NCBI GenBank assembly: GCA_902489595.1
Contig: CABUAS010000017.1
Location: 1 to 24,438 of the forward strand
Length of the DNA stretch: 24,438 nt
Source of the DNA: an uncultured Oscillospiraceae bacterium
Lineage (GTDB): Bacteria; Bacillota; Clostridia; Oscillospirales; Acutalibacteraceae
Reading direction: 5' to 3'
In this document: piece by piece, positions 7,909-14,014 of the stretch
How positions within the stretch are numbered: the stretch's first letter is position 1
Layout: each line of letters opens with the position of its first letter
Translations under genes and position numbers: made by a program
The notes under the pieces: generated by a model
What the model saw: the letters and a program-made list of their open reading frames with translations, nothing else
Databases searched by the model: none
Told to the model about the DNA's origin: nothing

Positions 7909-9255
7909 ATGCTCACCAAAACCGCAAACGGTGAAACGACTTCATTTGCGTATAATAACGAATGGCTCGACCAGTTAACCTCTGTAAACGGCGTTTCGCT
8001 CACCTACGATATTATGGGAAATCTGCTTACATACGGCGATGCCGAGTATACCTGGAGCCGCGGCAGATTGCTCGATTCTATCACAGACGGTGAAAACAGT
8101 TACAGTTACACTTATGATACAAACGGCGTCAGAACATCAAAAAAAGTAAATGGGCGCACTACAAACTTTAATGTTTTGGGCTCAAAAATCCTTGCGCAGG
8201 AAAGCATCGACGGATATATGTATTTCCAGTACAGCGGTGATGAACTAATCGGTTTTCATTTAGATGATGCGCAGTATTTTTATGTTAAAAACCTTAACGG
8301 AGATATTGTCGGCATTACTGATTATGACGGCAATCTGATTGCAGAATATGAGTACGATGAATGGGGCAAACTGCTGAACATCACAACAGCGGAAGAAGAT
8401 AATGCCGAGCAGTTACGCATTGCAAACGCAAACCCATTCCGCTATCGTAGTTATTACTACGATTTTGAAACAGGTTACTATTATCTTCAGTCACGCTATT
8501 ACAATCCTGAATGGGGTCGTTTCATCAGTGCAGATGATTTAACTTATATTAATAATACCCGTTTAACACGCAATGCATATATTTATTGTATTAATAATCC
8601 AGTAAATGGATATGACCCCACAGGCTTATATTATTTCAATGATACTGAAAAAACAAACAATTGGTTTGAAATAGCCTTAAAAATTCTTACTTTAGGCATA
8701 GAAATTGACGCAATAACCGATGCCTTTGAATCAGTTATTCAGGCAATAAATCCTAATTTTAATTTTAATAATTGGTATGATAGTTTAAATGAACGAATTC
8801 AGAATTTTTTAAATGATTCAGTAATGATGACCATTACAATTATGAATACACTTTGGGATAAAGCCGTTCAAACCGGGGATAAAATTTTAAATGATTTCTT
8901 TTCACTTATTGAGGATTTTAATGACAAATTATTTGGTGAATGTATAGATCAAATTGCAGATTGGATATTTAATAAAATTCATTTTGGAAAAACGGAATAT
9001 GAATATTTTAAAATATGGACTTTATTTACCGATTCTTTTTGGAAAAGTGATGAATATAATTTGAGCACGTCTGAAATGATTTTAGATTTTTTAGTTAATT
9101 TGTTTGTGGTTGTAGTAGGCACATTGAGCCCTCTTCCGCCGTTGCAAAAAACTTTATTAATGTCCGCTGCAACTTCTATAACTAATCTGACTTTGGATAT
9201 AGTTCATAATTTTGATAATGGAAGATTTTGGGGAGGTATCCGTAATGTTTTATAA
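7909..9255 (+). CDS. Orphan Rhs/YD-repeat module D with hydrophobic helical C-terminal domain
   Basis: 448 codons from ATG 7909; homology to module C begins at about 7694 (DGEILISSEINYDE) in the same frame and the frame is open back to about 7671, so the ATG is only the first available start and no site precedes it. YD repeats match module C closely at DNA level to about 8540. The RHS core lies near residues 174-210 and ends DPTGLYYF (about 235). The last 210 residues are unlike module C in detail but similar in style: amphipathic helices, many Phe/Trp/Asn, and a hydrophobic stretch MILDFLVNLFVVVVGTLSPLPPL. Family unknown; a membrane target is inferred. The stop overlaps the next gene by 11 nt, implying translational coupling. 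Confidence 0.82.
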   Translation: MLTKTANGETTSFAYNNEWLDQLTSVNGVSLTYDIMGNLLTYGDAEYTWSRGRLLDSITDGENSYSYTYDTNGVRTSKKVNGRTTNFNVLGSKILAQESIDGYMYFQYSGDELIGFHLDDAQYFYVKNLNGDIVGITDYDGNLIAEYEYDEWGKLLNITTAEEDNAEQLRIANANPFRYRSYYYDFETGYYYLQSRYYNPEWGRFISADDLTYINNTRLTRNAYIYCINNPVNGYDPTGLYYFNDTEKTNNWFEIALKILTLGIEIDAITDAFESVIQAINPNFNFNNWYDSLNERIQNFLNDSVMMTITIMNTLWDKAVQTGDKILNDFFSLIEDFNDKLFGECIDQIADWIFNKIHFGKTEYEYFKIWTLFTDSFWKSDEYNLSTSEMILDFLVNLFVVVVGTLSPLPPLQKTLLMSAATSITNLTLDIVHNFDNGRFWGGIRNVL

Positions 9256-9781
9256 ATATATTTATATATCAAATACAAAAAGGATTTTCAATATGCTTGT
9301 AGATATACTTAGTATTATTATTTATCCTATAGGATTTGGTGTGATATTTTTTATTTTCAGTTCAATCAGAAATTATAAATGGCCGCCTCAATTATATGTT
9401 CTGCTTTTTTTTGTTTTAATTGTAATTGGAATTATTTTTTCTGTAAAATACACTAAAACGAAAAAAGGCGCAACATTAACTGATAATGAAATCATATTTG
9501 CAATGCATAACAGAAAAAAATTCAATTGGAAAATGAGCCTTAATATTTCTTATATCAGTGTTAAAAATGTTTATAAAGAACATAATGAAATTACAAAAAC
9601 GGAATATAAAAAACAGGCCATTAATAAAGGTTTAAATCCAGATTCATGTGTGTGCATCGAATTGTGCAATGGAATCAAATATTATTTATCAATAGAAAAT
9701 GCAGATGATTTTATTAAAAATGTAATTATTAATGTAAAACGAAAAACAGGTGAAGATATAACTGAAAACATAAATAATTAG
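9245..9781 (+). CDS. Putative membrane immunity protein for module D (two membrane helices plus PH-like domain)
   Basis: The start is set at ATG 9245 because GGGGAGG lies 8 nt upstream (9230-9236), although the frame is open from 9212. It overlaps the toxin stop by 11 nt. 178 residues: two hydrophobic segments (about 19-42 and 50-68), then a cytoplasmic domain beginning KKGATLTDNEIIFAMHNRKKFNWKMSLNISYISVKNVY. This beta-rich pattern after paired helices resembles bacterial PH-domain/YcxB-type proteins, a resemblance judged by eye only. A membrane immunity protein is expected if the paired toxin inserts into membranes. Confidence 0.65.
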   Translation: MFYKYIYISNTKRIFNMLVDILSIIIYPIGFGVIFFIFSSIRNYKWPPQLYVLLFFVLIVIGIIFSVKYTKTKKGATLTDNEIIFAMHNRKKFNWKMSLNISYISVKNVYKEHNEITKTEYKKQAINKGLNPDSCVCIELCNGIKYYLSIENADDFIKNVIINVKRKTGEDITENINN

Positions 9782-9824
9782 CGAAATATATAATTGTTTA
9801 TATTAAGCATACAATATTCAAAAG

Positions 9825-9854
9825 CAACAGGGATGAATTTTCTCATCCCTGTTG
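9825..9854. repeat. Perfect hairpin at the boundary of module E
   Basis: CAACAGGGATGA and TCATCCCTGTTG pair perfectly over 12 bp around a 6-nt loop. No U-run follows on the + strand, so it is a poor intrinsic terminator in that direction. It lies between the module D immunity gene and the start of the module E homology, and may mark a recombination boundary or end the module D transcript. Confidence 0.7.
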
Positions 9855-10184
9855 GCTAAAAAATGCAGTTATGCTTATGACCCGAACGGCGTCAGAATAT
9901 CGAAAAAAGCAAACGGGCATACTACAAATTTCAATGTTCTTGGTTCAAAAATTCTTGCACAGGAAAGTATCGACGGATATATGTATTTTCAGTACAGCGG
10001 TGATGAACTGATTGGTTTTCATTTAAACGATGCGCAGTATTTTTACATTAAAAATCTGAACGGCGATATCGTCGGAATTGAAGATTATGACGGCAATCTT
10101 ATTGCGCAGTATGAGTACGACGAATGGGGATTGAGTTCTGCACTGTATTTTATAAACGATTCATTTAGAACTATTTCCGATTAA
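9855..10184 (+). pseudogene. Rhs/YD-repeat stub, module E (no RHS core end, no toxin)
   Basis: About 110 codons matching modules C and D from SYAYDPNGVRISKKANGHTTNFNVLGSKILAQ to NLIAQYEYDEWG. Where the paralogues continue with KLLNITTAEE and the RHS core, this copy switches to the unrelated short tail LSSALYFINDSFRTISD and stops. It lacks both the upstream repeats and the core-plus-toxin. The only in-frame starts (TTG 9852) are inside or beside the hairpin, with no ribosome binding site. It is best read as a recombination remnant or a silent donor sequence. Confidence 0.8.
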
Positions 10185-10235
10185 TTTATTGAACTTTTTA
10201 ATAGTTATTCAAAAAGAATACTTAAAGTAATGAGT

Positions 10236-10263
10236 AATAGGGCTGAGAAAACTCAGCCCTATT
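10236..10263. terminator. Bidirectional intrinsic terminator between the Rhs array and the mobile-element genes
   Basis: AATAGGGCTGAG, loop AAAA, CTCAGCCCTATT, followed on the + strand by ATTTTAT. It separates convergent transcription from module E and the hydrolase gene on the other strand. Nothing else is seen between 10185 and 10333. Confidence 0.8.
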
Positions 10264-10333
10264 ATTTTATGCCATTTGTATTTTAAATTCCATTGGTATC
10301 TGCGTTTATGTTACCTATATGATTCTATTTCGT

Positions 10334-11668
10334 TTAGACTAATACTTTTCCATTTTCCCATCCCCAAGCAAAGCCTTTGAAATCTTTTACCCAACGTTCA
10401 AGAGATTGGATTTTAACTGTGCCGGATAGATTGTGTATCACCTGCCCATTACCGATATAGATACCAACATGACCGTAGGGATTGCTTGCATATCCGTAAA
10501 TTGTTGCTCCCACAGGTATCTTGCTCCAATCACTTGATACTGCCCACATATCTGCTGCGCATAAAGCACAATGAGCTGAACCTCGTGAGCCTGTAACGGC
10601 TTGGTAAACATCAGCTACCCACGCCTGACAATAACCTGACTTTGCAGAAATACCGTAGCTCTCTGAATTGGTGGCAACGGCAACAATTTTCCTTTGCGTA
10701 TTGTTTACAGTTTCATTGCCGAAATCTATTGAGCCGATGTCAATATCATTTGCATTGCCTGTGCTGAATATGATAGACGTCCATAATTTATCGTTACTGT
10801 TGTTCATCAGCTCTGCAAGGTATTCCTTTTGCTTGTCATTGAAAGAATATGCACTTGCCATATCATCAGCATTTTTGCTGATGATTGTGATAGTAAGCAC
10901 TTTGACAGTAACTTCTTCTGTTGTAATCACCTCATTGCCGTTTTCATAGGTTGAGGTGATTTCTTTTGTTTCTGTACTTGTTTCTGCTTTAGAATCAATA
11001 CTGTTCATATCCCAAAAAATATTTGAAAGTATTGATTTTTTGTTTTCATCAACGGTTGCAATTTCCATAGGATTGTCGGGATCGGTGGTAGTTTTAACTG
11101 CATAAATGGATAAAACATCTTTCCAATTCGCTTTACTGCCGTTAATTTCTATCCTGTCATAATTCTCAGATTTCAGTTCATCAATTCTGTTATCATAATC
11201 AGCGTTGATTTCCTGAATAACGCTTGATATATTCATACCTGTTTCAGAGGTTTCCGTTGAGAAAAATATACCGTAAAAAAAGCCTGCTAATGCACCCACA
11301 AGGCACAATATGATAATAACAATAACGGAAATCCAACCGCCTGCAATAATGGCAGATACAAGGCTTTTAGTGGCTTTGATTACTTCCTTGATTACCTTCA
11401 TCAAGACCTTAAAACCGTTCTTTGCAAGTTTAGCCGCCTCTTTTGCGGTTTCTTTCATATACTGAGCGGCTTTTCTTGCTTTTTCAGCATTTTTACTGAC
11501 TGCAAGATGATTTACTGAAACCGTATTTTTTGCAGTATTTACAGTTTTAACACCTTTAGCATTTGTGAAACTATCATTAGCAGTTTTAATTGTTCTGCCT
11601 TTATTCTTCAATGCAAAGTTATTACCCATACGAATATCGTTGCTCGCAGTTTTAGGTGCATTTTTCAT
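10334..11668 (-). CDS. CD1107/CD1108-family mobile-element protein: membrane-anchored NlpC/P60-type wall hydrolase, 5'-truncated
   Basis: 444 codons from ATG 11668. Layout: Lys/Ala-rich cytoplasmic helix (1-100, with runs such as AEKARKAAQYMKETAKEAAK), one membrane helix (about 105-136), an extracellular domain with the family signature (INADYD, WKDVLSIYAVKTTTDPDNP, IFWDMN), and an NlpC/P60- or CHAP-like cysteine peptidase domain (about 330-444) with Cys347 in GYCQAW and His400 in GHVGIYIGNG. In Tn1549-like conjugative elements this protein is thought to open peptidoglycan for the DNA-transfer channel. Family-like sequence (SPHPTIEEVKARRAERKAKSKASEQ) continues in frame upstream to about 11815 without a start codon and meets a stop next to the parB end, so the true N-terminus appears lost by deletion. 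The ATG at 11668 has no clear site. Confidence 0.82.
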   Translation of the reverse strand: MKNAPKTASNDIRMGNNFALKNKGRTIKTANDSFTNAKGVKTVNTAKNTVSVNHLAVSKNAEKARKAAQYMKETAKEAAKLAKNGFKVLMKVIKEVIKATKSLVSAIIAGGWISVIVIIILCLVGALAGFFYGIFFSTETSETGMNISSVIQEINADYDNRIDELKSENYDRIEINGSKANWKDVLSIYAVKTTTDPDNPMEIATVDENKKSILSNIFWDMNSIDSKAETSTETKEITSTYENGNEVITTEEVTVKVLTITIISKNADDMASAYSFNDKQKEYLAELMNNSNDKLWTSIIFSTGNANDIDIGSIDFGNETVNNTQRKIVAVATNSESYGISAKSGYCQAWVADVYQAVTGSRGSAHCALCAADMWAVSSDWSKIPVGATIYGYASNPYGHVGIYIGNGQVIHNLSGTVKIQSLERWVKDFKGFAWGWENGKVLV

Positions 11669-11829
11669 TACTGTTTCAGATGACTTTTTAACCTCGTTTT
11701 CTGCCGTTTTTATAACAGATTGAGCAGTCTGCTCACTTGCCTTGCTTTTAGCCTTTCTTTCAGCTCTGCGTGCCTTTACTTCCTCAATGGTAGGGTGTGG
11801 GGAAGGGAAACGAAAAATTTGTAATTACA

Positions 11830-12726
11830 TTACCTTGCCCCTCTCATCTTCTGCCTTTCAAGATATTTACTGTAATGCTCCAAAGCCTTGCATATAAAGT
11901 CCTGTCTTTTTTCGGCAGGTACAGACTTCGGAATATATTTTTCAACCGTTTTATTCGGAATTATTATTTTTTCTTTTTGGTTTGGCTTTTCCTCTTTCAT
12001 AACGGAATAGATAAGTTCTCTTGTGAGAGTACCCTCATTAAATTCCTTATGCAGTCGGATAGCCTGTGCGTGTGACGGTGTGCAAAGTTCATCATCAATC
12101 GCATCTACCAAATCTCGCTGACAATCTTCATCAAGATATGAAATCTCAACGGCAGGGGACATTTTAATATTGCCGTTGTCTACCATTTCAAGCAGTTCGG
12201 GAACAAGATGATTCAAACGCATATATCGTTGTACTTTAGCTCTGCTAACACCTAATTCAGCGGCTAATTTTTCATCGGTGCGTAACTTCGTCTCAAGTTG
12301 AGACGAAGTTAAATCTGTTCGCCTTCCTTGCTTTTTTTCCATTGCATCATAACGGATTTTATATGCCTTTGCTAATTCACTTGGTGGGATATTTGTTCTC
12401 TGAATATTACTGTCTACCATAATAATGGCGGCATCTTCATCGGATATATCCAATATAACGCAACGCAAAGAATTTAAGTGATTTAATTCACTTGCCTTTT
12501 TTCTTCTGTGACCTGATATGAGTTCATATCTTCCGTTATCTTTTTCACGAACAAGAGCAGGCGTTAAAACACCTCTTTGAGAAACGCTGTCAACAAGCTG
12601 TACCATATCATCATCAAATCTGACTTTAAACGGATGATTAGGAAATTCATCGAGTAATGACAACGGAATATCTATTAACTTTGATACTTCTTTTTGTTTG
12701 ATTTTACTGTCATCTTTTGTTTTCAC
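11830..12726 (-). CDS. ParB/Spo0J-family protein of a Tn1549-like element
   Basis: 298 residues; GTG start at 12726 chosen because AGGAGG lies 8 nt upstream. The N-terminal ParB nuclease-like fold covers about residues 15-110 (IPLSLLDEFPNHPFKV, LVREKDNGRYELISGHRRKKASEL, VDSNIQRTNIPPSELAKAY), with the GHRR nucleotide-binding motif intact. A central helix-turn-helix (KLAAELGVSRAKVQRYMRLNHL) should bind DNA. In Firmicute integrative elements such ParB proteins sit in the maintenance module. No ParA partner is present: the neighbour upstream is the element end, and the gene downstream is a truncated hydrolase normally located much further away, so intervening genes are probably deleted. Confidence 0.88.
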   Translation of the reverse strand: MKTKDDSKIKQKEVSKLIDIPLSLLDEFPNHPFKVRFDDDMVQLVDSVSQRGVLTPALVREKDNGRYELISGHRRKKASELNHLNSLRCVILDISDEDAAIIMVDSNIQRTNIPPSELAKAYKIRYDAMEKKQGRRTDLTSSQLETKLRTDEKLAAELGVSRAKVQRYMRLNHLVPELLEMVDNGNIKMSPAVEISYLDEDCQRDLVDAIDDELCTPSHAQAIRLHKEFNEGTLTRELIYSVMKEEKPNQKEKIIIPNKTVEKYIPKSVPAEKRQDFICKALEHYSKYLERQKMRGAR

Positions 12727-12784
12727 CTTTCAGTCCTCCTTATTAAAATACAGCGTTATTGGTAACGGCTATATAAAATAAAAA

Positions 12785-12813
12785 TGCCACTCATTCTTAA
12801 ATTGAACAAGTGG
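12785..12813 (-). terminator. Intrinsic terminator-like hairpin upstream of parB
   Basis: On the - strand GCCACT...AGTGGC with inner TTC/GAA pairs closes around an A/T loop and is followed by ATTTTTATTTT. It lies 59 nt before the parB start, so it would end a transcript from the tRNA side or act as an attenuator. Confidence 0.6.
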
Positions 12814-12817
12814 CTAT

Positions 12818-12836
12818 GTATAAAAGTCTTATACAC
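12818..12836. promoter_or_regulatory. Perfect inverted repeat TGTATAA-5-TTATACA
   Basis: Two 7-bp perfect arms separated by 5 nt, in the AT-rich end of the mobile element upstream of parB. Size and symmetry fit a dimeric regulator's operator or a recombinase core-type site; neither can be decided from sequence alone. Confidence 0.4.
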
Positions 12837-12865
12837 TAAATTATATAGAAAATTGCCCTAAACAG

Positions 12866-12917
12866 CACCCCAAAATCTACCCCAATTAGTACCCCTTATA
12901 CCCCTAAAATCTACCCC
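12866..12917. repeat. Cluster of five (T/C)ACCCC repeats at the element end
   Basis: CACCCC at 12866 and TACCCC at 12878, 12890, 12899 and 12912, spaced 9-13 nt; the unit AAAATCTACCCC occurs twice (12872-12883 and 12906-12917). Such short clustered repeats next to a tRNA resemble integrase arm-type sites. With the palindrome GCCAAATTTGGC (13003-13014) this is the main content of the 12727-13021 gap. No gene is seen there. Confidence 0.6.
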
Positions 12918-13002
12918 TTAACTTTAATTTTGTACAGGGTTTATATAAGTAAGTTTCAGTATAGAATTGATATTAAAAGCACCGATTTTCCTTGTATTTA
13001 AG

Positions 13003-13014
13003 CCAAATTTGGCA
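13003..13014. repeat. 12-bp perfect palindrome near the tRNA-Pro 3' end
   Basis: GCCAAATTTGGC, 44 nt beyond the tRNA-Pro(GGG) 3' end, on the mobile-element side. A possible protein-binding site within the attachment region; function unknown. Confidence 0.45.
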
Positions 13015-13021
13015 TAAGAAA

Positions 13022-13055
13022 AGACCCTAGAAAGTTTCAAAACTTTCTAAGGTCT
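13022..13055 (-). terminator. Terminator of tRNA-Pro(GGG)
   Basis: On the - strand AGACC, TAGAAAGTT and their complements form a long stem with a small loop, followed by TTTTCTTA. It starts 3 nt after the encoded CCA. Confidence 0.8.
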
Positions 13056-13057
13056 AA

Positions 13058-13133
13058 TGGTCGGAGTGACAGGACTTGAACCTGCGGCCCCTTGACCCCC
13101 AGTCAAGTGCGCTACCACCTGCGCTACACCCCG
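13058..13133 (-). tRNA. tRNA-Pro(GGG)
   Basis: 76 nt including encoded CCA. Acceptor CGGGGTG pairs with CACTCCG (one G-U), D-loop with GGTGGTA, anticodon arm CTTGA-CTGGGGG-TCAAG giving anticodon GGG, T-arm CAGGTTCAAGTCCTG. Its 3' end borders the decayed mobile element and is the likely integration target. Confidence 0.95.
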
Positions 13134-13146
13134 ATATTTTTATTAT

Positions 13147-13180
13147 AAAAAAACGCCGAACACCCAAATGGGTACTCGGC
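13147..13180 (-). terminator. Terminator between the two tRNA-Pro genes
   Basis: GCCGA/TCGGC and ACCC/GGGT stems on the - strand followed by GTTTTTTT, directly after tRNA-Pro(CGG). Confidence 0.8.
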
Positions 13181-13184
13181 ATTT

Positions 13185-13261
13185 TGGTCGAGGTGACAGG
13201 ACTTGAACCTGCGGCCTCTGCGTCCCGAACGCAGCGCTCTACCAAACTGAGCCACACCTCG
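13185..13261 (-). tRNA. tRNA-Pro(CGG)
   Basis: 77 nt with encoded CCA. Acceptor CGAGGTG/CACCTCG, anticodon arm CTGCG-TTCGGGA-CGCAG giving anticodon CGG, and T-arm CAGGTTCAAGTCCTG identical to the neighbouring tRNA-Pro. Confidence 0.95.
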
Positions 13262-13298
13262 ATTTACAGTGCCGAAATAATCAGCCGTGCATTATTAA

Positions 13299-13326
13299 AT
13301 TATACTTTGCAAATGCAACACATCAA
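13299..13326 (-). promoter_or_regulatory. Sigma-A promoter for the tRNA-Pro pair
   Basis: On the - strand TTGATG, 16-nt spacer, TATAAT, with the -10 about 38 nt upstream of tRNA-Pro(CGG). The rest of 13327-13480 is AT-rich without a recognisable gene. Confidence 0.65.
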
Positions 13327-13500
13327 GTATATACAAAATCTGCCCAAAAGTCAAGAGTAAATATTATACTTTAAACCGATTGAAATTTACATTTCTTTAT
13401 TTTAGTTAAATTTAAATTTACCTATTATTCATTATTTATTTCTACACAGTTTTTAATTGCCATATATTATAATGGTATAAAATACAAGGGGGCAGATTTT

Positions 13501-13905
13501 ATGGTTGATTACATTACAGGTGTAAACGGAACGGGCAAAACAAAACTTCTGGTGCAGACGGCGGCAGCTACTGCCGAAATAAGCAAAGGCAGTGTGATTT
13601 TTGTTGACTGCGACAACAGGCAAAAACTTTATCTGCCAAGCAATATCAGGCTGATTCACACTGCCGATTACGAAATTAATTCAGCAGTAACGCTTATCGG
13701 TTTTTTGCTCGGACTTTGTGCAAGCAACTTTGATGTGACGGATATTTTTGTTGACTCAACCCAAAAAATCATAAAAAAAGACACCGATTTAAGCGATTTT
13801 ATGGAGATTATTGCAAAAGCGTCCGAAAGCACAGGCGTTGATTTTCACTTTTCAATAGGTGACAAAGAAGAAAAACAGTTGATTTATCAGAATGTGGCGG
13901 AATAA
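13501..13905 (+). CDS. Small P-loop NTPase of unknown function
   Basis: 134 residues from ATG 13501, preceded by AAGGGGGC (13487-13494), with TATAAT at 13468-13473 as a possible -10. Walker A is at residues 7-14 (GVNGTGKT). DIFVDS (about residues 81-86) looks like Walker B, and GDKEEKQL near the end may be a sensor-like region. At this length it has only a minimal P-loop core with no visible extra domain, and no membrane segment. I do not recognise a named family; its single-gene context between tRNAs and a beta-mannosidase, closed by its own terminator, gives no functional hint. Confidence 0.75.
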   Translation: MVDYITGVNGTGKTKLLVQTAAATAEISKGSVIFVDCDNRQKLYLPSNIRLIHTADYEINSAVTLIGFLLGLCASNFDVTDIFVDSTQKIIKKDTDLSDFMEIIAKASESTGVDFHFSIGDKEEKQLIYQNVAE

Positions 13906-13914
13906 AAAACCATA

Positions 13915-13948
13915 CAGGGCGGGGTGACAGCACTTCACCCTGCTTTTT
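13915..13948 (+). terminator. Intrinsic terminator after the P-loop gene
   Basis: CAGGG...CCCTG stem of about 12 positions with one mismatch and two G-U pairs, loop ACAG, followed by CTTTTT. Confidence 0.75.
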
Positions 13949-13951
13949 ACC

Positions 13952-13980
13952 TTGAAATAACACTTCTTTTAACATATAAT
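13952..13980 (+). promoter_or_regulatory. Sigma-A promoter of the beta-mannosidase gene
   Basis: TTGAAA (13952-13957), 17-nt spacer, TATAAT (13975-13980), 34 nt before the start codon. No catabolite-control palindrome is evident between it and the gene. Confidence 0.75.
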
Positions 13981-14014
13981 GTAATTAATATTGAAAACCG
14001 AGAGGTAAATAATT

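Noticed and set aside
12838..13021. A remnant integrase gene beside tRNA-Pro
   Set aside because: All six frames are interrupted by frequent stops and no catalytic Arg/His/Tyr motif is visible.
13076..13360. Open frame with VTGLEPAASASR on the + strand
   Set aside because: Antisense to both tRNA-Pro genes; not a real protein.
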